Source: Tolypothrix sp. PCC 7712 | GTDB taxonomy: Bacteria; Cyanobacteriota; Cyanobacteriia; Cyanobacteriales; Nostocaceae | NCBI RefSeq assembly: GCF_025860405.1 | Contig: NZ_CP063785.1 | Span: 7,379,390 to 7,443,389, forward strand | DNA: 64,000 bases | Direction: 5' to 3' | Shown here: positions 35,068 through 44,333 of the stretch, one piece after another | How the letters are laid out: every line of letters starts with the position of its first letter | Numbering within the stretch: position 1 is the stretch's first letter | Made by a program: the position numbers and the translations under genes | The notes under the pieces: model-generated | Database searches by the model: none | What the model was told of the DNA's origin: nothing | What the model saw: only the letters and a program-made list of their open reading frames with translations

Positions 35068-36801
35068 GAAAAGCTATAAGCTATGCGTAACAAGCTCTAC
35101 AGCTTTTAAAGCTATTGAACAATGGAAGGATGGCTCAGAAGATTATCGTTAATGAAGTTTCGTTTTACGCGATCGCTTTGAGGAGGCCTTATTTGTGATG
35201 ATAGCTTGCGTCCTCCTGGGAGCGATCGCGTAGCCCCAGAAGGGCGATCGCGCTCGAAGAGTGGAATGGATGAAACAAGTATGTAGGGAATGTGCAAAAA
35301 TTTTTGTAGGTAGAAAAAGCTTACTCGTTCATGAAATACTTTCTTTGATACAAGTAAGCCAATAGCATAACTACTACTGTGACAAATCGTGTGACAATCC
35401 TCAAGGATAAATTTAACCAAAGTCTGGGATTACCTTTTAAAGAATTGTTACCATACTCGGTAATTGAGAAAGTCCTAGGGGAGTTAAAAATTAAATATAA
35501 GAAGCGATTGTTTGACCCAATTGTAACATTATGGGCATTTTTATCTCAGGTTTTAGATACTGATAAAAGTTGCCACAATGCCGTGAGTAAAATAATTGCC
35601 TATTTAACAGGAGAAGGAGTGGAAATTCCTTCTCTTCGAGACGCTCCGCGAACAACTGATACAAGTGCTTACTGTCAAGCACGGTCAAGATTGCCGGAAA
35701 AGTTATTAGAAAAACTTTTCAATCAGGCTGGGAAAAATATAGAAGAGAAAGTGACGACAGAACATTTATGGTGTGGTCGAAATGTCTTGGTAATAGACGG
35801 TTCAACTGTCTCCATGCCTGACACTGCGGAGAACCAGAAAGCATACCCTCAACTAAAAACTCAAAAATCTGGATGTGGATTTCCAATTGCCAAAATTGGT
35901 GTGCTATTTAGTTTAGCAACAGGTGCTGCTGTTGCCTTAGTTATAGATGTTCTGAATACTCATGATATCAAACTTGCTCGTCAACTATATCAGTTTCTTA
36001 ATCCCTTAGATATCCTTTTAGGAGATAGAGCTTTTTGCGCTTATGCCGATATAGTCGCTATTAAAAAACTTGATTGTGATGCAGTATTCCGTAAACATCA
36101 AAGCCGGAAAAACTCTATGAGAAAAGGTAAGATTGTTGGAGAATGTGACAAGTTAGTGACTTGGCACAAACCTAAAATCTGCCCCAAAGGATTGAGTTTA
36201 GATGAATTTGATGCTCTACCTCCAATTATAACTGTGCGAGAGATTTACTATTATATTGTTATTCCCGGTTTCCGGACTCAAAGAGTTAGTTTAATCACTA
36301 CCCTCCTAGATAAAACAACTTATTCTACTTTAGAAATCGTTGGGCTTTACGGTAAACGTTGGGATGTTGAACTAGATTTAAGACATCTCAAAACTACTTT
36401 GGGCATGGATATTTTGCGATGTAAAACCCCTTCAATGGTACGCAAAGAAATTTATGCTTATTTGCTCGTTTATAATCTACTTCGTAGTTTGATGTGGTCG
36501 GCAGGTACTACTTACAGCACTCCTCCGTTACGCTTGTCTTTGCAAGGCACGCGCCATCATTTAAACAACTTTATTCACCAATTGTTAGCCGCTTCTTCTA
36601 AAAAATGTCTCCGAATTTATCGGACTTTACTTAAAGTTATTGTTCATAAAGCAGTTCCCTATCGCCCAGGTCGAAGCGAAGCAAGAGTGCGTAAACGCCG
36701 CCCGAAAGCTTACCCCTTAATGACGAAACCCCGGCACGAATTACGCAAGCAATTGCAAACTGCTTAAACCGCAAGTGTTTCAGCTTTTCTTAGTGCCATT
36801 C
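35056..36801 (+). mobile_element. IS4-family insertion sequence, complete
   Basis: 1746 bp bounded by inverted termini GAATGGCACTAAGAAAAGCT (35056 onward, and its complement ending at 36801). It contains one intact transposase. No matching target duplication flanks it (left AGTGAGAATC, right GTATCAGTTT), unlike its MITE derivative at 10140. This fits a deletion or recombination next to the element after insertion. Confidence 0.85.
35379..36767 (+). CDS. IS4-family transposase
   Basis: 462 residues, apparently intact. DDE residues are visible: Asp in LVIDGSTVSMPD, Asp in ILLGDRAFC, and the Y-x2-R-x3-E-x6-K signature in LYGKRWDVELDLRHLK. The C-terminus is basic (RSEARVRKRRPKAY). The segment IPSLRDAPRT near residue 90 is encoded by a sequence resembling a common cyanobacterial palindromic repeat (TCTTCGAGACGCTCCGCGAA) and may be a tolerated in-frame insertion. 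It is the only transposase in the window that looks functional. It could mobilise the MITE at 10140. Confidence 0.9.
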   Translation: MTNRVTILKDKFNQSLGLPFKELLPYSVIEKVLGELKIKYKKRLFDPIVTLWAFLSQVLDTDKSCHNAVSKIIAYLTGEGVEIPSLRDAPRTTDTSAYCQARSRLPEKLLEKLFNQAGKNIEEKVTTEHLWCGRNVLVIDGSTVSMPDTAENQKAYPQLKTQKSGCGFPIAKIGVLFSLATGAAVALVIDVLNTHDIKLARQLYQFLNPLDILLGDRAFCAYADIVAIKKLDCDAVFRKHQSRKNSMRKGKIVGECDKLVTWHKPKICPKGLSLDEFDALPPIITVREIYYYIVIPGFRTQRVSLITTLLDKTTYSTLEIVGLYGKRWDVELDLRHLKTTLGMDILRCKTPSMVRKEIYAYLLVYNLLRSLMWSAGTTYSTPPLRLSLQGTRHHLNNFIHQLLAASSKKCLRIYRTLLKVIVHKAVPYRPGRSEARVRKRRPKAYPLMTKPRHELRKQLQTA

Positions 36802-36955
36802 GTATCAGTTTCTTCCTAGATGAGGAGATTGAGAGCAGAGAATAAATGTCAAATCTTGGAGATGGACTTGTCCCTTTTTTCTCTCCATCCACACGAAATA
36901 AACAGTATCGGTATTCAGCTTTGTTCTCAATTGTTAACTTTTTTCCTCTGACGCA

Positions 36956-36973
36956 TTGTCATACATTTGACAA
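36956..36973 (+). promoter_or_regulatory. Operator-like dyad and promoter of efeU
   Basis: TTGTCA-N6-TGACAA inverted repeat. The right arm supplies a -35 (TTGACA 36967-36972) with a possible -10 TAAAGT 18 bp further on, 37 bp before the efeU start. The TGTCA/TGACA arms match sites near petR, petJ and the oxidase operon, suggesting shared PetR-type control. Confidence 0.5.
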
Positions 36974-37032
36974 TTAATATCAACTAATTCTAAAGTAAGT
37001 TCTGGGTTAAAAGAGAAACTTTAGCGATAAAT

Positions 37033-37869
37033 ATGCTTGCCACTTTTCTAATCATGTTTCGGGAAGGGGTGGAAGCGGCTTTGATTGTTGGTATTATTGC
37101 CAGTTACCTCAAGCAAACTGGACGCACCTATCTGATGAAAGCCGTGTGGATGGGAATTATCCTGGCTACTTTACTATGTTTGGCATTGGCAATAATTTTG
37201 CAAGCAACAAGCGGTGATTTTCCTCAACAAGAACAGGAATTATTTGCAGGTGCAATCTCAGTAGTTGCTGTTGGGGTGCTAACCTGGATGGTTTTTTGGA
37301 TGCGCCGCGCAGCGCGTTCGATTAAAGGTGAGTTGCACAGCCAAATTGAAACCGCAATTTCCCAAGGTGATAGATGGGGTTTGGCGTTGGTAGGGATGTC
37401 ATTTTTCGCTGTGCTGCGTGAAGGGTTGGAAACAGTAGTGTTTCTGCTGGCTAGTTTTCAGCAAAACTTGGGATTTGGCGTACCATTAGGTGCAGTCTTG
37501 GGATACCTAGCCGCGATCGCCGTTGGAGTCGGAATTTATCAAGGTGGTATTCGGATTAACCTGAGAAAATTTTTCAAGTGGACAGGAGTTTTTATTATTG
37601 TCGTGGCTGCGGGACTGCTTGCAGGTGCGGTACGTGCTTTTCATGAAGCGGGAATTTGGAATTCACTACAAAATATCGTATTTGATGCTAGTCAAACTCT
37701 TCCTACACATGGAGTTATTGGTTCAGTTTTAGCAGGTATTTTTAGCTACAACGATGCTCCTACCCTTGGGGAAGCGATCGCCTATTTTGGCTATTTGATT
37801 CCTACATTGGTGCTGTTCTTTTCTGGAAGTCAGACAACACAAAAGACTGCTGTCAATCGTTCCCAGTAA
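37033..37869 (+). CDS. efeU: FTR1-family iron permease (EfeU-like)
   Basis: 278 residues with about seven membrane helices and the two REGxE iron-binding motifs of FTR1/EfeU permeases: REGVE at residues 10-14 (LIMFREGVEAALIVGI) and REGLE in the fourth helix (AVLREGLETVVFLL). It imports iron through the plasma membrane as part of the EfeUOB system. efeO follows after 67 bp and efeB after another 17 bp. The upstream dyad of TGTCA/TGACA boxes suggests metal-responsive control. No features of decay. Confidence 0.92.
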   Translation: MLATFLIMFREGVEAALIVGIIASYLKQTGRTYLMKAVWMGIILATLLCLALAIILQATSGDFPQQEQELFAGAISVVAVGVLTWMVFWMRRAARSIKGELHSQIETAISQGDRWGLALVGMSFFAVLREGLETVVFLLASFQQNLGFGVPLGAVLGYLAAIAVGVGIYQGGIRINLRKFFKWTGVFIIVVAAGLLAGAVRAFHEAGIWNSLQNIVFDASQTLPTHGVIGSVLAGIFSYNDAPTLGEAIAYFGYLIPTLVLFFSGSQTTQKTAVNRSQ

Positions 37870-37936
37870 GTCAAGATGTGTTCGGAAGTTATTGGAAGTA
37901 GCAATCATCTTATGTAATATTACATAGAAAATAAGT

Positions 37937-39136
37937 ATGAAAATTCAAATTTGTCAGTGGATGTATATACCTGCGATCGCTTGTTTGATAGGTTTAACAA
38001 CAACAGCCTGTGACTCTAACAAAACCAGCCAAAACAGCAATAATTCATCCAATGTCCAAACTGTTAGCAACATAGATAGCAAAACCATTCCCGAAACTGC
38101 AATTACAGTCACAGATAAAGGTTGCGAACCCAATCAACTAACAGTTACAGCAGGTAAAAATACCTTTGTGATTACCAATAAAAGTAGTCAATCTTTAGAG
38201 TGGGAAATTTTATCTGGTGTGAAGGTGGTTGCTGAGAGGGAAAATATTGCACCTGGGTTTGTACAAAAGCTCAAAGAACAGTTGGAAGCAGGGGAATATG
38301 ACATGGCTTGCGGTTTACGCAGCAACGCCAAAGGTAAACTCATAGTCAAGGCTGGAGATAACGCCATCCAAGCAAGTACTACTGTTGACCAGAATAAACT
38401 CATTGGTGCGATCGCCGAATACAAAGTTTACGTCACCAAAGAAACTGACAAATTGGTAGATCAAACGAAAACCTTTACCGATGCAGTCATCGCAGGCGAC
38501 CTGAAAACAGCGAAGCAATTATATGCACCTACCCGCGTTCATTGGGAACGCATAGAACCAATTGCCGAACTCTTTTCTGACCTTGATGGTAGTATGGATG
38601 CTCGCGCCGATGACTTCCAAAATAAAGAAGCAGACCCCAAATTTACAGGCTTTCACCGCATAGAAAAAGCACTTTTTCAAGACAACACTACCAAAGGTAT
38701 GAAACCCATTGCCGAAAAGTTGAACAAAGATGTTCTAGAGTTGCAAAAGCGGATAGCCACACTGACTATTGAGCCAAAAAATATGGTTGGTGGTGCTGCG
38801 GCTTTAATTGAAGAAGTTGCTAAAACCAAGATTTCTGGAGAAGAAGACCGCTATAGTCGGACTGATTTGTGGGATTTTAATTCTAACGTTGAAGGTTCTC
38901 AAAAGATAGTTGAATTGTTGCGATCGCAAATTCAAAAAAACAATCCACAACTACTGAAGCGAGTAGATGATAATTTTGCCAAGGTAAATCAGGGATTGAC
39001 AAAATACAAAGCTCCTGAAGGTGGCTTTGTTACTTATGAAAAGCTGACTGAAGGCGACAAAAAAGACTTAAAAGCAGCAATTACCGTCTTAGCCGAAGAC
39101 CTCTCGCAACTGCGGGGAACCCTTGGTGTGGAATGA
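37937..39136 (+). CDS. efeO: EfeO-type periplasmic iron-uptake protein (cupredoxin plus M75/imelysin domain)
   Basis: 399 residues. The N-terminal signal ends in TTTACDSN, lipoprotein-like. A cupredoxin-like domain (ITVTDKGCEPNQLTVTAGKNTFVITNKS) is followed by an EfeO/M75 domain with the HxxE metal motif in RVHWERIEPIAELF and FHRIEKALF. In EfeUOB systems EfeO binds ferrous/ferric iron or copper in the periplasm and hands iron to EfeU. It sits between efeU and efeB in the canonical order. Confidence 0.92.
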   Translation: MKIQICQWMYIPAIACLIGLTTTACDSNKTSQNSNNSSNVQTVSNIDSKTIPETAITVTDKGCEPNQLTVTAGKNTFVITNKSSQSLEWEILSGVKVVAERENIAPGFVQKLKEQLEAGEYDMACGLRSNAKGKLIVKAGDNAIQASTTVDQNKLIGAIAEYKVYVTKETDKLVDQTKTFTDAVIAGDLKTAKQLYAPTRVHWERIEPIAELFSDLDGSMDARADDFQNKEADPKFTGFHRIEKALFQDNTTKGMKPIAEKLNKDVLELQKRIATLTIEPKNMVGGAAALIEEVAKTKISGEEDRYSRTDLWDFNSNVEGSQKIVELLRSQIQKNNPQLLKRVDDNFAKVNQGLTKYKAPEGGFVTYEKLTEGDKKDLKAAITVLAEDLSQLRGTLGVE

Positions 39137-39153
39137 AATAAGGAATCAAGATA

Positions 39154-40425
39154 ATGTCGTCTACTGTCAAAAAACTAGATTTACACATCACCCCTCGCAT
39201 TAGCCGTCGAGACCTCTTAATTGGGATGGCCGCAGCTGGTGGAGTTGCAGCTTTAACTACACTGAGTTTTCGGAAACTTGTTGCTAATAGCGAGGACACT
39301 ACCCAAGAAAGACAACCTTTTTTTGGTGTTCATCAAGCGGGTATTTTAACCCCTGCATCTGCTTCAGCATTAATTGTGAGCTTTGATGTTGTCGCCAAAA
39401 CTAAAGAAGATTTAGTCAGACTATTTAAAACTCTGACCGAACGAATTGAATTTTTAATGGTTGGAGGAACTCCCAAAATTGTAGACTCGAAACTTCCACC
39501 TACCGACTCTGGTGTTTTAGGTACGAAAGTCTTTCCTGATAACCTCACAGTTACAGTTGCAGTAGGAGCATCATTATTTGATAACCGCTATGGTTTAAGC
39601 CATCTCAAACCAAAGCATTTAATCACTATGACTGACTTTCCGAATGATGCTTTGGATGCTAGTTTGTGTCATGGAGATTTGTTAATTCAATTTTGTTCAA
39701 ATACAGCCGAAACTAATATTCACGCACTACGCGATATTATCAAAAACTTTCCAGATTTATTGAGTTTACGTTGGAAGATGGAAGGCTTTCTTCCACCCCA
39801 TACTATCAAGAAACTGGGTAAAGATACGGTACGTAATTTATTAGGTTTTAAAGATGGTACAGCAAATCTAGATGTTAACGACAATGGCTTAATGAATCGA
39901 GTTGTGTGGGTACAACCAAACACCGATGAACCTGCTTGGACTGTTGGTGGTACATATCAAGTAGTGCGAGTGATTCGTAACTTTGTTGAACGTTGGGACA
40001 GAACACCATTACAAGAACAACAGACAATTATCGGGCGTGATAAGGATATTGGCGCACCTCTGGGAATGAAACATGAGCATGATATTCCTAACTATAAAAA
40101 AGACCCCAAAGGTAAACAAATTCCTTTAGACGCTCATATTCGCCTCGCCAATCCCCGCCAGTCAGAATCGAGTTTAATACTGCGTCGTGGCTTCAATTAC
40201 TCCCGTGGATATGACAAATCTGGACAGCTAGATATGGGATTGCTGTTTGTTTGTTTCCAGTCAAATTTAGAGAAAGGTTTTATTACAGTCCAGTCACGCT
40301 TAAATGGAGAGCCTTTAGAAGAGTATATCAAACCGATTGGTGGCGGATATTTCTTTGCTTTACCAGGAGTTTTGGCAAAAGATGGTTATCTCGGTCAATC
40401 TTTATTAGAAGCAGGGAAAGCTTAA
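39154..40425 (+). CDS. efeB: EfeB-type DyP heme peroxidase, Tat-exported
   Basis: 423 residues. A twin-arginine signal (ISRRDLLIGMAAAGGVAAL) is followed by a dye-decolourising peroxidase domain with the distal GFKDGTANLD motif, the proximal-region VERWDRTPL and RRGFNYSRGYD. EfeB is exported folded with heme and supports iron acquisition by oxidising Fe(II) or heme. An AAGGAA site precedes the ATG, 17 bp after efeO. The product is of normal length. Confidence 0.92.
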   Translation: MSSTVKKLDLHITPRISRRDLLIGMAAAGGVAALTTLSFRKLVANSEDTTQERQPFFGVHQAGILTPASASALIVSFDVVAKTKEDLVRLFKTLTERIEFLMVGGTPKIVDSKLPPTDSGVLGTKVFPDNLTVTVAVGASLFDNRYGLSHLKPKHLITMTDFPNDALDASLCHGDLLIQFCSNTAETNIHALRDIIKNFPDLLSLRWKMEGFLPPHTIKKLGKDTVRNLLGFKDGTANLDVNDNGLMNRVVWVQPNTDEPAWTVGGTYQVVRVIRNFVERWDRTPLQEQQTIIGRDKDIGAPLGMKHEHDIPNYKKDPKGKQIPLDAHIRLANPRQSESSLILRRGFNYSRGYDKSGQLDMGLLFVCFQSNLEKGFITVQSRLNGEPLEEYIKPIGGGYFFALPGVLAKDGYLGQSLLEAGKA

Positions 40426-40544
40426 GACTTTGATGACACAAAATAGAGGTGTAGGGGGAGATTGTTCATCAGTCAACCATGTCATAACAAGAGTAAATTA
40501 TTGAACTTTTTTGTGAATATTTCATATTTAACTTTTAAAAACTC

Positions 40545-40587
40545 TGACAGCTTGTCTTTTGACATTCCCATACTTGTCAAGTAATAA
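40545..40587 (+). promoter_or_regulatory. PetR-type operator overlapping a strong promoter
   Basis: TGACAGCTTGTCTTTTGACA at 40545-40564 matches the sites in the petR-oxidase intergenic region. Its last hexamer is a perfect -35 (TTGACA), followed after 17 bp by TAATAA at 40582-40587. There is no annotated gene immediately downstream, only a short sequence ending in a hairpin at 40662-40687. Confidence 0.6.
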
Positions 40588-40593
40588 TAAAAA

Positions 40594-40697
40594 TCATATT
40601 CGCTTCAAGTATGTCCTATTGAAACATAGAGGTGCATACATACCTACCTGTTATATAATTGAGGGATACAAAATTGTTTGTATCCCTTGTTTATTTA
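40594..40697 (+). ncRNA. Candidate operator-controlled small RNA
   Basis: Inferred transcript of about 100 nt from the promoter at 40559-40587 to a terminator-like hairpin. There is no plausible protein: the first ATG is followed by a stop after two codons. A longer open frame across 40559-40843 lacks a ribosome site and crosses the hairpin. It could equally be the leader of a lost gene. The rest of 40426-40953 shows nothing else that I recognise. Confidence 0.35.
40662..40687 (+). terminator. Hairpin, 11-bp perfect stem
   Basis: AGGGATACAAA / TTTGTATCCCT around an ATTG loop, followed by TGTTTATTTATT. It is usable as a terminator for the short transcript described here, or for read-through from efeB. 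Confidence 0.55.
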
Positions 40698-40953
40698 TTG
40701 AGATTTGTGATTTACTGAAGTTTATAATACAATTATTAGACATCTCCAAAATTACACTTCAAAAATCAGGTGATATGGAGATTAAAAATACTGTGATCAA
40801 GCTACATACAAACTTTTCCATTGCCATTCTCTATGTTTCATAGTGGTGATTTTTTCCATCGATTTCATTAAAATGCACTCATTTAATAAACTTGAAATAG
40901 ATAACACCCAAACAAAGCTAAAGTTTATTCATCAATCGTGTAGATTAGTGTAG

Positions 40954-41751
40954 CTATTGCAGAACTTTGCTTTTATATAGAACAGATACACCGTTTTGCT
41001 GGACATTTTGGCTCTCAATAATTTCAAATAAGCCAGACACTTTCAAAACACCTTTTAGAGTTTTAATTCCGTACTTTTTTGGTGTACACTCAGGATATTG
41101 ACTCTTAATAAATTCCCCTGCTCTTGCTAGCAAAGTCATATCACCTATTTTGTCTGTGTTTGTTTCGGCTAAACGGAGTAACTTGACAATTTGTGTATTA
41201 TCCCATCCTGTATCAGATGGATTGTCAAGATTGATATATTCAACCTTAGAGGTAACTTCTGCTCTGAATTGCTTGTATAACAAATCTATTTTTGGATGAG
41301 ATTCAGCATAATTTTCCCGAAGTAGGTACAGCACGCCCAATACAAACAGCTTTATGTCTTGATAAAAAGATAATGCTTCTTGGTGTTGTGATTCTAAGTC
41401 AGCAATACAGTTCAAACATCCTTCCTTAGTGGCTAATATGTTTATACCTTCCGACTCTCCAAAGTGATGAATCAGTTTGTTCCGATTAGCAACTACTTTT
41501 TTTAAGTTCTCAACAAAGTAATCAGAATCATACTCACAAGAATCAATCAAGCTATTTATTAGATTCCCTAGAGTTTGTGACTTATTTGCTTTTTTATAAC
41601 TCCGAAAGCTATCTATACCCTTTTGACTACCATCTGAGTGTATATACGGAAGAAGTAATTTCAAGCCTTTTTCAATTTGCTGAAATATCAATACATTTCG
41701 TCCTATTTGTTTGAAGACTTCATTCACCAGTTCGTGATATTCTTTTTCCAT
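40954..41751 (-). CDS. HEPN-like plus OST-HTH/LOTUS-like domain protein, unknown
   Basis: 265 residues. The N-terminal half is helical, and at residues 90-96 has VVANRNKLIHHF, an R-x4-H pattern as in HEPN ribonucleases. The last ~60 residues (MTLLARAGEFIKSQYPECTPKKYGIKTLKGVLKVSGLFEII) have the pattern of an OST-HTH/LOTUS RNA-binding domain. ATG 41751 is chosen because the longer frame starts with a weak TTG. It stands alone between efeB and the GMC gene. Inference: an RNA-directed, perhaps defence-related nuclease. The HEPN assignment is the weaker part. Confidence 0.6.
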   Translation of the reverse strand: MEKEYHELVNEVFKQIGRNVLIFQQIEKGLKLLLPYIHSDGSQKGIDSFRSYKKANKSQTLGNLINSLIDSCEYDSDYFVENLKKVVANRNKLIHHFGESEGINILATKEGCLNCIADLESQHQEALSFYQDIKLFVLGVLYLLRENYAESHPKIDLLYKQFRAEVTSKVEYINLDNPSDTGWDNTQIVKLLRLAETNTDKIGDMTLLARAGEFIKSQYPECTPKKYGIKTLKGVLKVSGLFEIIESQNVQQNGVSVLYKSKVLQ

Positions 41752-41907
41752 GACAAAGGAAAATTTCGAGAAAACAATCAAGTCTAACCATCACATAGGT
41801 TGGGCTTTAAGTTAAAATATTAAGCCTGTAAATCTGGTATTTGCATCAGTGATGTTTCTGAAAACGCCAAAGTCACCACCTCAAAGATTGAAGTAGGTTG
41901 TAATCAA

Positions 41908-43458
41908 TTAATGTAAGCGTTCAATCAAGCGATCGCCAACTCGCAACGCATTAGCGATAATAGTTAAAGCCGGACTCACCCCAGAATTAGACGGGAAGAA
42001 ACTACCATCAACAACATAGAGATTATTCACATCATGGGTGCGACAATCAAGGTCAAGCACAGATGTTTTTGCATCTTCCCCAAACCGACAAGTACCGCAC
42101 TGATTCGCCACCACTTGAATCGGGCTATCACTACGGGGATAAATACCGCGACGAAACACCGGGTTTTCTGAGGTGCGGTCTACAGCTTTGAGGATATTCG
42201 TCCAGCGATAAATCAGGCGATCGTGTGCCTCGATATTATTAGGCGTATAATCCAAATACAACTTATCACCTACTACCCGCACCCGATTTTTTGGGTCAGG
42301 TAAATCTTCCGTTTGTAACCACCAACCAATAGAATGATTGGCTAACTGTCGCATTCCAAACCCAGGTACTAACCTCGACATCAGCGATAACAAAGGCGAT
42401 GCTTCGGACGGAATCATTTCTTGCAGAATACTACCTGTATTTTGAATATGACCCATCGGGAAAGGAAACTCTGATTCTCCCCAATAAAAATCATTCACAG
42501 AGATGGTTTTCTGAAAAACCGTTGGGTTTGGTGTCGGGCTGAGTTGTACCATCGCCGTCATCAGGTGTTTCATAAAATTACGTCCCACCAAATCGGAACT
42601 ATTAGCAAGTCCTTTGGGGTGTTTGTCATTTGCAGAACGTAATAACAACGCCGCCGAATTTACCGCACCACAAGCTAACACGAAAATATCTGCAAAAAAT
42701 AGATAGGATTGTCCATCAATTTCTGCTTCCACAGCTTTTACTTCCACACCAGATGGGTTAGTGTGTAAACGCACAACCTTAGCTGAGGTTTTCAAAGTGA
42801 CATTGGGATGTGATAAAGCTGGGTTAATTCCCACAGTATGAGCATCAGCTTTCGCATCTATTTTACAAGGGAAACCATCACAGGTGTGACATCGGATACA
42901 ATCACTCTTGAGTGCTAAAGGTAAATGTGTTGGATGTAGCCCTTGTTGGGAGATAGCATCAGCAATTTCCTGCATCCGCGCTTCGTGACTAACTTCGGAA
43001 TAGGGATAAGTTTCGCTGTGGGGTGGTTCTGTAGGGTCATCGCCTGATTTACCGTGGACATGGTAGAGTTTCTCGGCTTCGGTGTAATAGGGTTCAAAGT
43101 CTTGGTATTTCAAAGGCCACTCAATTGAAACCCCATCTTGATGTTTAACTTCTTTAAAATCTCTTTCCCGCATCCGCAGCAGTGCTGCACCATATACTTT
43201 TGTATTCCCACCTACCCAATAATTAATTTGCGGACGAAATGGTTCGCCGGCGCTGTCGTACCATTGTTCTTGAGTGTGATAACGTTCTTTTTTGAAGACT
43301 TCAACAGCACTCCAATTTTCTTCTTCTTTGGGGAGAAAATTGCTGCGTTCTAGAATGAGGATTTTTTTACCAGTGGGGGCGAGTTTATATGCTAATGTAC
43401 CGCCACCGGCACCAGTACCAACGATGATAATGTCGTAGTGTTGATCGTCGATAATCAT
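41908..43458 (-). CDS. GMC-family FAD oxidoreductase
   Basis: 516 residues. N-terminal FAD Rossmann motif (YDIIIVGTGAGGGTLAYKLAPTGKKILILER). A GGNTKVYGAALLRMRERDF segment, a Cys cluster (SDCIRCHTCDGFPCK) and the GMC C-terminal signature region (NQCGTCRFG, then NLYVVDGSFFPSNSGVSPALTIIANALRVGDRL). It oxidises an alcohol or sugar-like substrate and passes electrons to an acceptor. It is last in the run of leftward oxidase genes, about 144 bp after coxC, and could feed electrons to that respiratory module. Substrate unknown. Confidence 0.88.
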   Translation of the reverse strand: MIIDDQHYDIIIVGTGAGGGTLAYKLAPTGKKILILERSNFLPKEEENWSAVEVFKKERYHTQEQWYDSAGEPFRPQINYWVGGNTKVYGAALLRMRERDFKEVKHQDGVSIEWPLKYQDFEPYYTEAEKLYHVHGKSGDDPTEPPHSETYPYSEVSHEARMQEIADAISQQGLHPTHLPLALKSDCIRCHTCDGFPCKIDAKADAHTVGINPALSHPNVTLKTSAKVVRLHTNPSGVEVKAVEAEIDGQSYLFFADIFVLACGAVNSAALLLRSANDKHPKGLANSSDLVGRNFMKHLMTAMVQLSPTPNPTVFQKTISVNDFYWGESEFPFPMGHIQNTGSILQEMIPSEASPLLSLMSRLVPGFGMRQLANHSIGWWLQTEDLPDPKNRVRVVGDKLYLDYTPNNIEAHDRLIYRWTNILKAVDRTSENPVFRRGIYPRSDSPIQVVANQCGTCRFGEDAKTSVLDLDCRTHDVNNLYVVDGSFFPSNSGVSPALTIIANALRVGDRLIERLH

Positions 43459-43494
43459 AAGGGTTTTCTGTGAGAAAGTGAGAATAGGAAAGGC

Positions 43495-43585
43495 TCACGC
43501 ATTCGGCGTTCGCGTAGCGTCCCGTAGGGAAGCCGTTCTCGTTCGCGGTAGCGTTGCGTAGCAAAGAGTAGGCGCAAAGACGCAA
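43495..43585. repeat. Composite cyanobacterial palindromic/tandem repeat
   Basis: GCGTTCGCGTAGCGTCCCGT and a nearby complementary arm, then GTTCGCGGTAGCGTTGCGTA, then the heptanucleotide-type GGCGCAAAGACGCAAAG. It fills the coxC-GMC spacer. Such repeats are dispersed through nostocalean genomes. A similar block lies in the coxA-coxC spacer at 44236-44310. Confidence 0.55.
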
Positions 43586-43602
43586 AGGTAAGGATTTATT
43601 AC

Positions 43603-44223
43603 TCATTGCCAGATGTAGATGAGGAGAAATAAAATAATCCAAATTACATCGACGAAGTGCCAAAATAGGGAAGTTGCATCTACGCCAAAATGACCTTTAT
43701 CGTAATTACCGGGGATGAGCGATCGCACTAACATAATTAACTGCAACACCACACCAGTGAAAACGTGCAAACCGTGGAATCCTGTTAGTAGATAAAACAT
43801 TCCCCCGAATACGCCAGATGTCACAGTAAAATGCAGGCTATTCCATTCAACTGCTTGGCCATATAAAAAGTAGCTACCCATCGCCATTGTTGTTAACCAA
43901 AGCAGGCGAAATCCCCACATATTATGACGTTTTAGGGCAAGTTCCGCGAAATAAATCACAAAGCTACTGGAAACCAAAATCACCGTATTAATTGCCGGTT
44001 CCCTAACTTCTAATCCCTCAACACCAGGCGGTAGCCAATCAGGAGTTGTGGTTTTATAAACAATATATCCCGCAAAAAAACTCAAGAAAATAATGCTTTC
44101 CGAAAGTAAAAATACGATAAAGCCAAACATACTATTGGCGGCTTCATCATGAGTATGTTCAACAGTCCTCGTCTCCAAAGACTCCTGCAACTCTTCTCGA
44201 CTAATAGAACTATTCACAGTCAT
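43603..44223 (-). CDS. coxC: Heme-copper oxidase subunit III (ARTO type)
   Basis: 206 residues from ATG 44223, which has an excellent GGAGGGAG site; the frame upstream to 44322 is repeat sequence. Hydrophobic helices: MFGFIVFLLSESIIFLSFFAGYIVY, TVILVSSSFVIYFAELAL, LLWLTTMAMGSYFLY, FYLLTGFHGLHVFTGVVLQLIML, LFWHFVDVIWIILFLLIYIW. The FHGLHV and WHFVDVIWI blocks are subunit III signatures. It completes the coxB-coxA-coxC set. Confidence 0.9.
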   Translation of the reverse strand: MTVNSSISREELQESLETRTVEHTHDEAANSMFGFIVFLLSESIIFLSFFAGYIVYKTTTPDWLPPGVEGLEVREPAINTVILVSSSFVIYFAELALKRHNMWGFRLLWLTTMAMGSYFLYGQAVEWNSLHFTVTSGVFGGMFYLLTGFHGLHVFTGVVLQLIMLVRSLIPGNYDKGHFGVDATSLFWHFVDVIWIILFLLIYIWQ

Positions 44224-44333
44224 AACTCCCTCCTTCTCTCTGCGCCTCTGCGCTACGCCAGTTGCTACAACGCGGGGAACCCGCGCAACGCACTGGCTCC
44301 TCTGCGTGAACTTTTCATCCAATAAATCAGCAG

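Noticed and set aside
35379..35700. Deletion or frameshift in the IS4 transposase at the palindromic-repeat-like segment
   Set aside because: The frame stays open and the DDE and YREK motifs are intact, so the segment is at most an in-frame insertion.
40559..40843. 94-codon open frame after efeB
   Set aside because: No ribosome site, no recognisable composition, and it runs through a perfect hairpin and over the promoter elements.
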